A stretch of DNA of 64,000 nt. Origin: Myotis daubentonii. Taxonomy: Eukaryota; Chordata; Mammalia; Chiroptera; Vespertilionidae. The stretch lies in assembly GCF_963259705.1 (NCBI RefSeq), contig NC_081842.1:94106433-94170432 (forward strand), given 5' to 3'. The position numbers and the translations under genes were made by a program. The notes under the pieces are model-generated. The model saw only the letters and a program-made list of their open reading frames with translations. It was not told the origin of the DNA and made no database searches. Each line of letters opens with the position of its first letter. Positions within the stretch are counted from its first letter, which is position 1. Shown piece by piece: positions 32,261 through 44,500 of the stretch.

Positions 32261-32437
32261 TTTTTTTGATCTTAAATAAATTGAAAAATAGCTCATAATG
32301 TAATATATACCTCATTTTCCATTTCTGTCTCTGCATCTCCCATATTTACATATGTAATTAAATTTGGTTATTTTCTCTTGTTGAACTGTTTCGTGTTGAT
32401 TTATTTTTTCTCTTTTATTGAATGTATTAAAGTGACA
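32261..32437. other. T-rich run and old L1-derived DNA
   Basis: A T14 run, then AT-rich DNA. From about 32400 it reads into the antisense L1-3'-UTR-like text that continues after the Helitron at 32946. Confidence 0.5.
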
Positions 32438-32945
32438 TCTATACTAATAATAGCCTAGGTGATGTCATGCCCTCATGTTGTCACAAAATGGCTGTCACAA
32501 GATGGCTGTGCGCACAGCAGGGGCGAGGCCCGGTGGCCGTTACATGAGGTATGGCCAGGGGGTCCCACGGCTCTGTGCAGTATTGAAGAGGCCGGTCCTG
32601 GCATCTCTGCTGCCTCACGTGGAGGAGGCGGGTCCTGGTGGAGGAGGTAGGTCGCATCAGGGGAGGGCAGTTGTAGGCGATCAGGCCAGCAGGGGAGGGC
32701 AGTTGGGGGCAATCAGGCTGGCAGGGAAGCAGTTAGGCATCAATCAGGCTGGCAGGAGTGGTTAGGGGGCGATCAGGCAGGCAGGCAGGTGAGCAGTTAG
32801 GAGCCAGTGGTCCCGGTTTGTGAGAGGGATGTCTGACTGCAGTCAGACATCCCCTGTGGGGTCCCAGATTGGAGAGGGTTTAGGCCGGGCTGAGGGACAA
32901 CCTCCCCTTGCCCCCATGCACGAGTTTTGTGCACCAGGCCTCTAG
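32438..32945 (+). mobile_element. Helitron
   Basis: 5' TCTATACTAATAATAGCC; 3' hairpin and GGCCTCTAG. It contains a perfect 28-bp palindrome (gggatgtctgactg and its complement, 32826-32853) at the usual subterminal place. Flanking DNA ('aagtgaca' / 'ttggttaataaag') is one older repeat cut by the insertion. Confidence 0.92.
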
Positions 32946-33430
32946 TTGGTTAATAAAGTTATATAGGTTTCAGGTGCATAAATCTATTATACGTCATCTG
33001 TATACTGTATTAAAAATGTCATATTGCCAAATCCAAGAAAAACTTTTCAAATTTCATTTTTCTCTTCCCCCATTTTATTGATATATAATTGTCATGCATT
33101 ACTATATAAATTTAAGGTGCACAGCATGATAGTTTGATTTACATACATTGTGAGGTGATTACTACAATATGCTTTTTAGCATTCATCATGTCATTTAGAT
33201 GCAATAAAAAAAGCAATAAATGAAAACAAATTCCTTGTGATGAGAACTCTTAAGATTTACACTCTTACTTTCACACAGACCATGCAATGGTGTTAACTAT
33301 AGTCATCATTATGTGTATCACATCCCTAGGACTGATTTATCTTATAACTACTAGTTTTACCTTTTGAACATCTCCCTCCAATTCCCCTTCCTCCCACCCC
33401 AGATTTTTATTTTCTTAAACTCCTAGGAGT
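32946..33430 (-). mobile_element. Old L1 3' UTR pieces, antisense
   Basis: Two blocks, 'aggtttcaggtgcataaatc' (with the text before the Helitron) and from about 33070 'ttgatatataattgtcatgc' through 'tcacatccctaggactg', match antisense 3' UTRs of older mammalian L1M families. Confidence 0.65.
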
Positions 33431-35439
33431 TTTGACAATGTTGTCAATGCACGCGCACATGTGCACACATGCACACGCGCACACACACAATAAAAAAGAA
33501 ACAAACACAATGAGTACATATTGCTAATTTTAAAATGCCCTGTTTTCCTGCTAGTATCTATAAATGAGAAGATATAGGTTGCATCTAATATAATTCAAGA
33601 CTAAAGATACAAGTTTTACTATGTAAAAGGGTCATCAATGTAGCATTTAAAGAAAATATGGACTATGTGTTCCATTTATTTTAACTTCTCTTCTATCACC
33701 TTGAAAATAATCAACCCAAGGATGTGTGGATCTAAACTACATGTGGTATATGTGGTATATGTTTTTCTGACTCTTCATTAGTTATTGGGGGAACAAGTAT
33801 CACACTAATATATTAGTTCAATAAATAGAACTAAGTGCTGTCATGTGTGAGCATCACAGATCTGCAGTGAAGAGGAAAGGTACTGTTGTAAAAGCCTCTG
33901 GAGCCTAGAAGATATGAGTCTATAGGCAAGATGTACAGTCACATATTCCCATATTCTCTTGGCTATTTTCCAACTAAACTTGTGGAATGAGACAGCTGTG
34001 CCCTTTAATCTGTTCCCTATTGCCTCTTTATATGGTTAGTTCAAAAGGAGATATTTTGCGTGGTGCTTGGATTGTCACTTTACGAATTCATGTTTAGTCT
34101 TGTGGAAGCACAATGTGTTGGTTTAATATTTATTGATCTCTCACAATATGTTAGGAGAAATACAGAAAATATATACAAAACAGTCATCAATTTATAAAAA
34201 CATATTTTTAAGTAAAGCACTATACATATCTGCTAGAAATATATATTACATAAACATACTACTCTTAGTTACTATGTTTAAGTCTATTTGTGTGATAGGA
34301 CAAATCAGAATAAGTACTTCGGAAGAAAGGGGTAATCAATAGTTTTAATGAAACCAATCTTGTCAGCTATTATGGTTAGAATTTCTGATGGTTTGCTGCA
34401 AGAATTGCTATTGGACATTTATTTGGTAACATATTATTGAAAATAAATAAGCCAAATATGTTTCTTTCAATATGTTTAGATGCTAATTTTCCTCTTAAGG
34501 AATTTACTCATATTGTGAAGGATTTACAAAGAGAAACAGAAACTATTTTTCAATTGATGTCATTAACAAATTGAAATGTGATTGAATGGGAAATTAAGTC
34601 CCAATGAGGACAAATGCAAATGTCCATATCCCAGCATTTTGGCAGGGCTATAAGAGATTAATTAATTAATTCATTTCTCTCTGAGGTGAGTATAATTATT
34701 ACCTCTTCATAGAAAAGGTAATGGAAGTTTCTCAAAATTAAGTAAATTTTGCAGCAAACAAGTCCCACAGCCAGAAATAAAAACTCACCATTTGCCAACC
34801 TCAAACTGAAATTCCTCAGGAGTATCCTCCTAAATAAACATAAGAGAAAAGATCTGATGACAATGTGAATTAAAAACTAGATTTGAATGAGCAATGTATT
34901 ATGATAGTTTAAAAAGTAATGAGCCGTGGGGAAGAAATGTTCAATCAATTATGTTTATAAGTTTCCCCAAATCACCTCACAGAAGCAGACAGTAATTTGG
35001 GTTGCAATAGAGAAAAAAAAATTCAATACACTAGTGACATAATATGCCCAAATATTTCAGAAGATAAGTAGGTTTTCTAAACCACCTATAACTAGGAGGT
35101 CTACAAGTTTCACAGTGGTGCAGAGGATAGTGAAGGGAAGGTTTTTTGTTTTTTTTAAAGAACCCTGCATTCAGGCAGGGGAAAAATGACATGGAATACT
35201 GAACACTGGTTTAAGACCATCCCCACTAAAATAATGTCATCTAGTAATTGTAGGAAAGCCATGGAAGAATGGCACATAACTAAAACATAGCTTTGATTAT
35301 CAGTGTAACCATGGTTTTGAAAATACATCTCACAAATTAAATATAGCCTTCCCCAAGCATCAGAATTCCTGGAGTGGCCTTTGGTTTCAACAGAACATTG
35401 AACTCTGAGTTTTCAGAGAAGACAGATTGCAAGATCAGT
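33431..35439. other. Unassigned AT-rich DNA
   Basis: A short CA/CG-rich run near 33450-33490 ('acacatgcacacgcgcacac'). Otherwise no repeat or frame that I can support. Confidence 0.6.
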
Positions 35440-36213
35440 GTTTTTTTTTTAATCTTGATTTTTTATTTGTATTTATTTATTTTTTGAAAATGTATCTTTA
35501 TAGTTTAAAGTATTACAGATGTCCCCTTTTTTTACCCATTTATCTCCTCCACTCTGCATCCACCCATCCTAGGCCTTCACCACACTATCATCTGTGTCCA
35601 TGGGCTGGCTATGCATATATGCATAAAAATTCCCAGGTTAATCTCTCCCCACCTACCTCAGCCTTCCCTGAGAGTCAACAGACTGTTCCATGCATCTATG
35701 TCTTTGTATCTATTTTGTACATCAGTTTATTTTGATCATTACATTCCAGTATGAGTGAGATCATGTGATACTTGTCATTCTCTGATTGGCTTATTTTTCT
35801 CAGCAATAATACTCTCCAGGTATCTCCATGCTGTCTCAAATGGTAAGAGAGCCTCCTTTTTTAAGCTGCATAGTATTCCATGGTATAAATGTACCACAGC
35901 TATTTTATTCACTCATCTACTGATGGGCACTTGGGCTGTTTCCAGATCTTAGCTATTGTAAATTGTGCTGCTATGAACATAAGAATGCATATATTCTTTC
36001 TGATTGGTGTTTTGGGTTTCTTAGTATAAATTCCTTGAAGTAAAATCACTGGGTCAAATGGAAGTTCCATATTTAATTTTTTGAGGAAACTCCATACTGT
36101 TTTCCGTAGTGGCTGCACCAGTCTGCATTCCCACCAGCAGTGTATTAGGATTCCTTTTCTCCACATCTTCACCAGCACTTGTCATTTATTGATTTGTTGA
36201 TGATGATTGATTT
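35440..36213 (-). mobile_element. L1 ORF2 C-terminus and 3' UTR, antisense
   Basis: A T-rich left edge, then the reverse complement of the L1 3' UTR and of ORF2 text. The minus-strand frame 36178-35909 contains [17 protein letters not shown] and IAAQFTIAKIWKQPKCPSVD, typical of the ORF2 C-terminus. It is cut by Helitron sequence at 36214. Confidence 0.82.
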
Positions 36214-36598
36214 GTTGTGTGTCCCTCAGCCCAGCCTGCACCCTCTCCAATCTGGGATCCCACTGGGATCAGGCCTAAACAGGCAGTCAGACATCCCTCT
36301 CACAATCCAGGACTGCTGGCTCCCAACCGCTCGCCTGCCTGCCTGCCTGATTACCCCTTACTGCTTCTGTCTGCCAATCTGATCACCCCCTAACCACTCC
36401 CCTGCCAACCTAATTGATGCTTAACTGCTTCTTAGCCAGCCTGATTTCCCCTAACTTCCTTCCCATGCCAGCCTGGTCACCCCCAACTGCCCTCCCTTGC
36501 TGTCCATCTTGTGGTGGCCACCTTGTGTCCACATGGAGCGGCCATCTTGTGTGTTGGAGTGATGGTCAATTTACATATTACTTCTTTATTATATAGGA
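36214..36598 (-). mobile_element. Helitron lacking its 3' end
   Basis: Minus strand: 5' TCCTATATAATAAAGAAG at the right. At the left the element starts within the 'tccctcagcccagcctgcac' block, so the terminal hairpin and CTAG are missing. A second 'ttattatataagg' just outside the right end suggests a remnant of another 5' terminus. Confidence 0.8.
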
Positions 36599-37658
36599 TA
36601 ACCCTTTATTATATAAGGTTTTCTCTTATACTCATATTTTATCTTTGCAGGATGAAAAAACAAAATAAACATTGCTTTTTGTTATTCTTATATTAAATAT
36701 CTATATAAAAAATAGAAGACTCTTCCTTCCCATCTATGTTTTCATTTCAAAGCCCTTTAAAGGTCTCTATAAATATATAATAATTCTGTACCATATTATT
36801 CTTTGTCTTACTTGCACTGGCATCATACATTCTTGTACTTCTCCCTAGAATTATAAAATGAGCTGAACAATTCAAGATTCATTTTTCTTTATAAGCTGTC
36901 ATTTTAGAAAATATCATAATGTGCCCAAATAAATGAAATTTGAAGCAAAGTGTTAATATTCTGAATTTTAAGAGGAAAAATGCACTATATACATGACACT
37001 GTTAAATTTGGGAAAACTTACAGTAGAAAACTTCTTTATATAGATTTAAAATCAGATCCAAAGAATATTTTGACTATGATTTCTTTATTAGATAATATGA
37101 TTGTATCAATAATAAATTTCCTGGGCATGTTTAAAAAGTAATATATAATTTAAATGCTAATATACTTAGGAGTGAAGCCTTAAAATGTTTGGAAATGGTT
37201 TAAAATGATTCAGCAAAAAATTAAAGAGAGAAATGGAGCAAGAAAAAAATGTGTGAATGTTAGCAAAGGTATACCTATACTTAGTTTTCCATCTTCTTGG
37301 CAGATTTGAAAAATTTTTAAATAAAATGCCATGTGAAAAAGCTTAAATTATATACTAGAAAAATGTGTGAAATTGAGAACCACTGTTATAGAAATATTTA
37401 CTAATTGTTTGCAAATGACAGAATTTGTTAAAGTGCCACTGATATTTATTATAATATACATTTAATTAGCACAATACTATTATCACCAACTGTAAGCAGC
37501 AGGTTTTCTACAAACCTTGGGTATGAGTAATCTTGCATTTTGTTAATATATTTTTCTGATATTGAAGAACTACTGTTACACAGATCACTCTTCATAACCC
37601 CTCACTGTTTTTTACACAAGTCAGTCTAAATAAACTTGGGAGTCTATTATTTATATTA
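36599..37658. other. Unassigned AT-rich DNA
   Basis: No supported gene or repeat. Confidence 0.6.
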
Positions 37659-39032
37659 CTAGGGGCCCGGTGCACGAAATTCGTGCACTGGGTGTGTGTG
37701 TGTGTGGGGGGGGAGTGTCCCTCAGCCCAGCCTGCCGCCTCTCACATACTGGGAGCCCTCAGGCGTTGACCCCCATCACCCTCCAATCGCAGGATCGGCC
37801 CCTTGCCCAGGCCTGACGCCTCTGACAGAGGTGTCAGGCCTGGGCAGGGGACCCTCATTTCCCCCCATCACTGGTTCTGGCCCCAGCCCAGGCCTGATGC
37901 CTCTGGCCCAGGCATCAGGCCTGGGCAGGGGACCCCCAGACCCCTCCGATTGCTGGCTCTGCCCCTTTCCCAGGCCTGATTCCTCAGCCAGAGGCATAGA
38001 CCCCCATCACCCTCTGATCACCTGATCGGCCCCTTGCCCAGGCCTGATGCCTCCGCCAGAGGTGTCAGGCTTGGACGGGGGACCCCCATCTCCCCCCGAT
38101 CACTGGCTCTGGCCCCCGCCCAGGCCTGAAGCCTCTGGCCCAGGAATCATGCCTGGGCAGGGGACCCCCATCTCCCTCTGATCGCTTGCTCCACCCCCTG
38201 CCCAAGCCTGATGCCTCTGACCCAGGCTTCAGGCCTGGGCAAGGGGACCATCATATCTCCCCAATCCCTAGCTCAGCCCCCCGCCCAGGCCTGATGCCTC
38301 AGCCAGAGGAGTTGACCCTCATCACCCTCCAATCACCAATCACCGGATCGGCCCCTTGACCAGGCCTGAGGCCTCCAGCAGAGGTGTCAGGCCTGGGCAG
38401 GGGACCCCCAGCTCCCCGCAGTTGCAGGCTCCGCCCCTGCCCAGGCCTAACGCCTCTGGCCTAGGCGTCCAGCCCTGGCAGTGGGGACCCGCAGTGGCAG
38501 CGGGGGGCGCCGCGATTATGCGGGCTTTGCCCCGCCCCTGCAGGATGCCTCTGGCTGAGGCGTCCGGCCTGGGCGGCGGGGACCCGCAGCTGCAGCGGCC
38601 CCGCGATCATGGGCTCCACTTTAGGCCCAGGCAAGGGACCCCTAGCTCCCGGGACTGCGAGCTTCGACCGTGCCCAGCTCCCATCGCTGGCTCCACCCCT
38701 ACTTCCTGCTATCACTGGCCAGGGCGGCAAAGGCGCCTGATTCTCCGATCATGGCTAGGGGGCAGGGCAAAGGCGGCACCAGGGCCGCCTTTGCCCTGCC
38801 CCCCAGCTCTTAGCTCCCCCCTGGGTTTCCGATCACTGTCAGTGGCAGGGGGCTTCTTCCTGCTTTCCCTTTCGCCTCCCTGTATTGTGCCTCCATATGC
38901 AAATTAACCGCCATCTTGTTGGCAGTTAACTGCCAATCTTAGTTGGCAGTTAATTTGCATATAGCCCAGATGAGCCAATGAAAAGGGTAGCGTCGTACGC
39001 CAATTACCATTTTTCTCTTTTATTAGTGTAGA
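37659..39032 (-). mobile_element. GC-rich Helitron with hairpin array
   Basis: Minus strand: 5' TCTACACTAATAAAAGAG at the right; 3' perfect 19-bp palindrome gtgcacgaaattcgtgcac (37670-37688) and CTAG at the left. The well-kept terminus suggests a fairly young copy. The interior is about 1 kb of GC-rich tandem units that each contain an inverted repeat. The 183-codon and shorter frames follow the repeat and are not genes. Confidence 0.92.
37740..38480. repeat. Tandem hairpin-forming repeats
   Basis: Units of about 110-150 bp, each containing 'cccaggcctgatgcct' and its complement. Examples: a 20-bp stem with one mismatch and 1-base loop near 37806-37846, and a perfect 16-bp stem with 7-base loop at 37887-37925. 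About five to six units with decreasing match quality. Confidence 0.88.
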
Positions 39033-39240
39033 TACTGAGAATTCTCAGAATGAAGGAGGAAGGAGAGGAGAAGAGATTAACCAAAGAATTTATATGCATA
39101 TATGCAAAACCCATGGAAGCAGACAATAGTATGCTGAAGGCCTGGGGGTAGGGGGGATGGGGTAGAGGGAATCAATGGGGAAAAAGAGGGCACATATGTA
39201 ATACTTTCAATAATAAAGATAAATTTAAATAAATAAATAA
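39033..39240 (+). mobile_element. L1 3' end
   Basis: 'agaattctcagaatgaagg', 'aatttatatgcatatatgc', 'gaagcagacaatagtatgc', G-rich run, 'cacatatgtaatactttc' and A-rich tail. Only the last 200 bp of an L1. Confidence 0.8.
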
Positions 39241-39291
39241 TGATAGAAAGTTTGGCACTGAAAAAATAATAAAGCCAATAAGATCTTTAAA

Positions 39292-39313
39292 AATATATAT
39301 ATATATATATATA

Positions 39314-39383
<70 letters not shown>
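39292..39383. repeat. (AT)n/(GT)n microsatellite
   Basis: Alternating AT dinucleotides with two GTGT interruptions. Confidence 0.95.
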
Positions 39384-39386
<3 letters not shown>

Positions 39387-39779
39387 TAAGTTATGCATTA
39401 CATTATATGCAATGGATATTTTACATGTGGCCACATTACAATGAAAGCATGCAAATCTAGGTAATAAAAAAATCAAGTTTTCTTCAAGTGTTATTTTGGA
39501 GTAAAAAGGACAACTGAAATAACAGGGTGGTAATATTCTTGTATGCTTAGATGGAATCTAAGACGTAATATTCCAAAAAGTATGCAACATTAGTTGGTTG
39601 TATAGAGCCCTCTGTATATGATATATATATTCAGAGGGAATCTCAGATGTCTGCTGTTGTATCTCAAGGTTTAAATTTATAAATTAAAGGTTTAGATAAA
39701 ATGAATTCTTATTAAAAATTATATTTCTAATACCTTTAATATTATGAACTATAGTAGGCATAGTAGATATCCTATATAA
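39384..39779. other. Unassigned AT-rich DNA
   Basis: No feature recognised. Confidence 0.6.
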
Positions 39780-40070
39780 TAAAGAGGTAATATGCAAATT
39801 GACTGTCACACCCTCACAAGATGGCTGCCTGTGACCAGGCCAGCAGGGGGGTTAGTGAGGGACAACCAAACGACTGAACAAGCAGGCTGTGTGGGACAAC
39901 CAGGTTGGCAGGGGGGTTAGTGAGGGCCAACCAAATAACTGAACAGCAGGCTGTGTGGGGTGACCAGGCTGGAAGGGGGGGGCAGTAAGGGGTGACCAGG
40001 CTGTTGGGGAGGGGCAGTTAGGAGCAACCAGGCTGGCATGGAGGGGGCAGTTAGGGGACTGGGCCTCTAA
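39780..40070 (+). mobile_element. Helitron with deleted 3' hairpin
   Basis: 5' TCCTATATAATAAAGAGG; the right edge is GGGCCTCTAA, but the GTGCAC hairpin normally just inside is missing. Interior has two copies of 'ggcaggggggttagtgaggg'. Confidence 0.82.
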
Positions 40071-40101
40071 TATATATATAGATTTCAAAGTCCTTTAAAG
40101 G

Positions 40102-40105
<4 letters not shown>

Positions 40106-40145
<40 letters not shown>
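40106..40145. repeat. (TA)n microsatellite, left of Tc1 element
   Basis: About 19 AT dinucleotides. TA is the Tc1/mariner target, so the repeat offered many insertion sites. Confidence 0.92.
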
Positions 40146-40147
<2 letters not shown>

Positions 40148-40156
40148 ACACACATA

Positions 40157-40713
40157 TGAGTGGCCAGATTATTATGAGTGGCCAGATTATTATGACCAGC
40201 CAGATTATTATGACCACCCCATCAGTACTTAATTGGGCCACCTTTTGCCTTCAATACTGCGGCAATTCTTCCTGGCATTGACTCCATGAGATGTTGAAAG
40301 GTGATGCGAGGAATCTGACACCATGCCTCATGAATAGTACTGTCCAGTTCTGTGAGATTGAGTGGTTGTGGAACCAGCTGCCTGATGGCTCTTTTAACTT
40401 TGTCCCACAAATGTTCAATCAGATTGAGATCTGGTGATTGTGGGGGCCACCTAAGCAGGGTAAAGTCTCCCTCATGTTCTTGAAACCACTCCTGCACAAT
40501 ATGAGTACTGTGGCATGGCGTATTGTCTTGTTGGAAGAAGCCATCTCCATTGGGATACACCATCAACATGATAGGATGAACTTGATCAGCAATGATACTT
40601 AGGTATGTTGTGCTATTCAGACATTTATAATGATCTGTCCCTCTAGCAACTTCAGTGGGAAATTATAGCTAATTTGTCTACAAACATCAGGTGGTCATAA
40701 TAATCTGGCCACT

Positions 40714-40716
<3 letters not shown>
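40157..40716 (-). mobile_element. Internally deleted Tc1/mariner element
   Basis: Terminal inverted repeats gagtggccagattattat at both ends, in TA-repeat DNA. The left terminus carries three tandem 18-bp copies of the repeat end (40158-40211, the third with changes). At 560 bp the element is about a third of a usual Tc1 element. The 5' half of the transposase gene is deleted. Confidence 0.9.
40222..40662 (-). pseudogene. Tc1 transposase, C-terminal 146 codons
   Basis: Open from just after a stop at 40663-40665 to its natural stop. The first Met within it is at 40569. It has the second catalytic Asp in QQDNTPCHS, WPPQSPDLN, and the Glu in LIEHLWDKVKRAI. I count 36 residues between that Asp and Glu (Tc1 classic is 34), which fits the DD36E group. 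The first catalytic Asp and the DNA-binding domain are missing, so it cannot transpose alone. No stop or frameshift in the remaining part, which suggests a young insertion. Confidence 0.9.

Positions 40717-40768
<52 letters not shown>
40717..40768. repeat. (TA)n microsatellite, right of Tc1 element
   Basis: About 25 AT dinucleotides. It continues the array left of the element. Confidence 0.93.
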
Positions 40769-40769
<1 letters not shown>

Positions 40770-41019
40770 TTGCTGTTAAGTAGACATTTGTATTAAAGAT
40801 AAACTGAGCACATATTCCCTGAATGCCTACAATGTGCTACACAGTTAAAGCATATTTTTTCTTATTTTCTCTGTATAACAGATCTGAGAGGCCTGTGTTA
40901 TTCTCCCCATTTTCCAGTTGATAAAACTTTAACCAAAAAGAAAGAATAGTTGACGGAAAATCTGATAGTACTTTAGCAGAGGTAGGACCTAGTGATAGGG
41001 GATTTTTGGATTTGAACAC

Positions 41020-41570
41020 TCAGCGTTCCCCTGGGCAAGATGGTTCCCCTGATTCTTTGTCCATCAGAGTCCAAGAATGAATCCACGGACAGAGGTGGTA
41101 TAGCAAAGGTGGAAATTTATGGAAGAACAAGTACAGACTCCCATGTGGGGAAGGGGAAAGAATCTCACAGCACAGATTCCCACCTGGTGAGGGGGAAAGA
41201 ATTCCACCTAGTTCCTTTTCCCCCCAGTTTATAAAGGCTGCAGTTCCTGTGTCCTGATAACCCCTCTGATTGGTCAATATTCCCTTCGATTTGGTCACTA
41301 TAGCACTCCTGAGCTCAAAAGTCAAACATCACATGGGACATGTGAGTCCCTCCTCCCTCATTGTTTTCCCATTTCCTCTGGGCTTTCTTCCCCCTTCTTT
41401 ATTTTGTAAATATAGACCTTTTGTTACTCCCAGTTCCCTTATCTTATGTAAATATAGCTGCTACTGCTCCCTTGTCTTATGGAAATATACCTTCTCCCAG
41501 CTAGCTTGTCTTATGGAAATATAACTTCTGCTCTGTAGCCCTGTGGTTTTTTTTTCATGGACCCTTAATT
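41020..41570 (-). mobile_element. Probable solo LTR of a class I-like endogenous retrovirus
   Basis: On the minus strand there is a CCAAT box (41269-41273), a TTTATAAA TATA-type box (41228-41235) about 35 bp downstream, and two U3-like direct repeats 'cttgtcttatggaaatata' in plus-strand text (41481-41525). It has the layout of an LTR promoter. No retroviral gene is adjacent. Exact ends and duplication were not resolved. Confidence 0.55.
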
Positions 41571-44500
41571 TTTAAAATTTCCTAAACCTGCCTATATCGC
41601 CTAAAAATTCTTATTTCACTAGGGTTTAAATCTAGATATATATGCATGCAACAGAGATTAAGGCATATATTCCCTGTAGTTTCAATAATACCAACCCTTA
41701 CTTCCTTCCAGATCCTAGTGCATCCACTGTATTTACTTCACAATTAGAAATTAATTCTTCTCTCTATAGTTCTGGAATAATTTAATGTGCTTACTTTGAA
41801 ATCACAGCAATAGATTAACTTATGTTCCAATTCATAGCATCTAACATAGTTCTGGGCAAAGAGCAGCCATTAAGTAAACAACAGTACTTGTTTCCATTGC
41901 TATTTCAGGACAAAAGGTGGTGGCACGTCTGATTATGTTTTAATATTATCCTTTAGGGTTGTTCTAGATATAATATGCCATCTCTTTTATTTTTAATAGT
42001 TCTGAAACTTAAATTTTTAAATGTTAATTTGTCAGCCAATCCCCAATCAACAGGTATATACTGAACTGCCGCAGGGTGCATTATCTGAATCTTCAACAGT
42101 AATTTCCATAAAAATGTAAGGTTCTTTTAAAAATAGATGTAATTATAGTTGCTGGTGTAAACCTGCCTTTCCCCACAGATCAGCACTTTTCATATGTACT
42201 TATGGAGATGTTCATTGGAAATAACTGCATCACTTCTAAATCATGTTACCCTGATTCTCTGCTTGTCCTTGAGATTCCTTTATCATCCTCATCATTGTGT
42301 TGCATGTTCAGCCCTATTAGTTTTTAGCTTAATGCTCTGCAGTTTAGCTCGCTGATAAAAAGCTTCATTGTAGTGTTTTTAATACCTACAGCGCCTCTGT
42401 GATTTTGCACAAATTAATTGTTCTTTTGTAGCTATTTTAGCTTTTTAGTACTTTGAGGCTGTTACTAAGGAGATAGACAAGAAGGGACTGTGGTTTACAA
42501 CACTACAGCTTAATTTACATAGGCACTGTGGAGTGGAATGACTGACGAGGAAATTAAATTGAGGAAGAAAGAAAAAACCCTGCACGAGTGAAAAATATTT
42601 GTATTTGATCTGAATGATCCAGCTTGAAAAACAACTTGAAATGAACTACCCAGATGATTGCTATGGTCTTCACCTAAATTTATTTGAATAAAAGCCCATA
42701 TTTCTTTAAAAAGAAAAAAACAAACAAGGTTTATGATCTTAAGCAACACTGGATGGGAAGTGAAAGATGGGAAGTCATTTATAATATTTGAGCATTTTTC
42801 TAAGTGATGAAAGGAAGATTCTGGCCTAGGTGCCCCTCCATGTGCAAGGAGAAGTATAGAGGGGTGTCTTTTCTAGTCACCTCTTTCATTCAGTGACTCT
42901 GAGGAACACCTCCCACCCTCTCTCCTAGATTTAAGTGTCTCTGAAGCAGTCTTTTCAGATTTCACCAACTGTGTATTCACATCTTTCATGTCATCATAAG
43001 GGACCATATATTCAATCATGTGGAATATTTTAATACTCTTTGCATAACATTAGTAATTATTGCAATGTATTTTTAAATTGAACAAGCAAATCATTTAGGT
43101 CATTTAACTTGGTGCGAGGGATAAAAGAATGAGTGGGAGAGGCACAACACCTTCCTTATAAGAGCTAACTATATAAATATAAAATCAAAGTTTAAAGATG
43201 CAACTGTAAATTAAAATAGATAAGACTTACAGTATAAGTATTAATATCAATATAAAGTATATGTTTAAATATTATGAAAGGTTATGAATGTGCAAGTTTA
43301 TAGAAGCAAGAAGTTATTGTAAGACAACTTAAAGGTTAAGGTTGTGATTTCCTATGTGATCTGGAGGCAGATGAAAGTAAAGAGGTTGCTAGACTATGGG
43401 TATGTTTCAATAATAATTATTTTCCATTTCCTTCATGTTTTGTATTTTTTTCTAGGGATTTTTTTTTTGGGGGGGGATCTTAATATCCCAAATATGGCTG
43501 GGGCCAATAAAAGTTTAATTCCTATTCAAAGTCATCATCATGAGGACTAGGGTCCGAAGCACGATTGCTTCTTAGTTATCTTTAGTTTCTAGAATCTTTT
43601 AGCACCTCTGGCACTGACTCAATCACTTCCAGAATTAGCAAAGAAGATGAAGGACGAAATGTTGCTGGAAAAAGGAACAAAAAGTAGAATTAGAAAGAAT
43701 GAAAAAAGAGGAGAGGGAGAAAGGAAAAAGAGGAGTATGAGAAGGTGGAAGGGAGGGAATGATAGATTGAAAGAGGAGAGAGAAAAACTTGGAGAAAGTT
43801 TATGGAAAATATTTTCCAAGTGACAGCGTAGAGTTGACATGACTACTTTGATGTGGAGGAAGCCGTGTTACCCATTTTAAACTTAAATGATATTACTGGC
43901 TCACTCTCCTATTGGCTCTTATTTCCCCAGATGTATCATTCTAAAGGACAGTGGCAGTGAAGCATAGTAACCTCCATCTTGTGTAAAAACTGCTGTTTGA
44001 AATTTTAGCCCTGCTATTTTGGCTTCTGTAAACGCTTGCTTGCTTAAATAATAGGGAAAAATAAGACTACTCCCATTCCAGAGAGGCCATAAACTGTGCC
44101 CCAGGCAGAGTTGTCAGTACTGGCGCCAGGCCAGGCCTTGAGATGTAGTCTCATGGCCCTTCTCAGCACACAGGCCTTCTTTCTCAGGAATGTTCGGGAG
44201 TCTCATTCCAAATTTGGAAGACAAAGAACTAGGAAAAGTATAAATAAGAAAGACTTCCTCCATATGGGGCCCAGAATTTGACAGAGATATTCTACTCTGA
44301 GTCCACTAGTGCTAGCATAATAAAAGACTCCAAATTAATTTGGCTTATTGATTAAGGTGTCTCATGTCAGCTCACTGATTTGCACTATAACAGCAGGAGA
44401 GCATGCTCACTGGGACAACCATGAAATTAAAAAAAGAATAGCTGCCTAAACATCAGTGACTATTAAAAACATTGATTTTAATGAGTACTTGGCTCTGAGG

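Noticed and set aside
38356..38907. 183-codon plus-strand frame
   Set aside because: It lies in the GC-rich Helitron hairpin repeats; Pro/Gly/Arg-rich composition follows the repeat.
43619..43840. Minus-strand frame rich in Ser/Phe/Leu
   Set aside because: It is the complement of a polypurine tract; low complexity, no motif.
44010..44340. Possible old LTR or exon
   Set aside because: Less AT-rich than its surroundings, but no LTR ends, poly(A) signal, duplication or coding motif could be supported.
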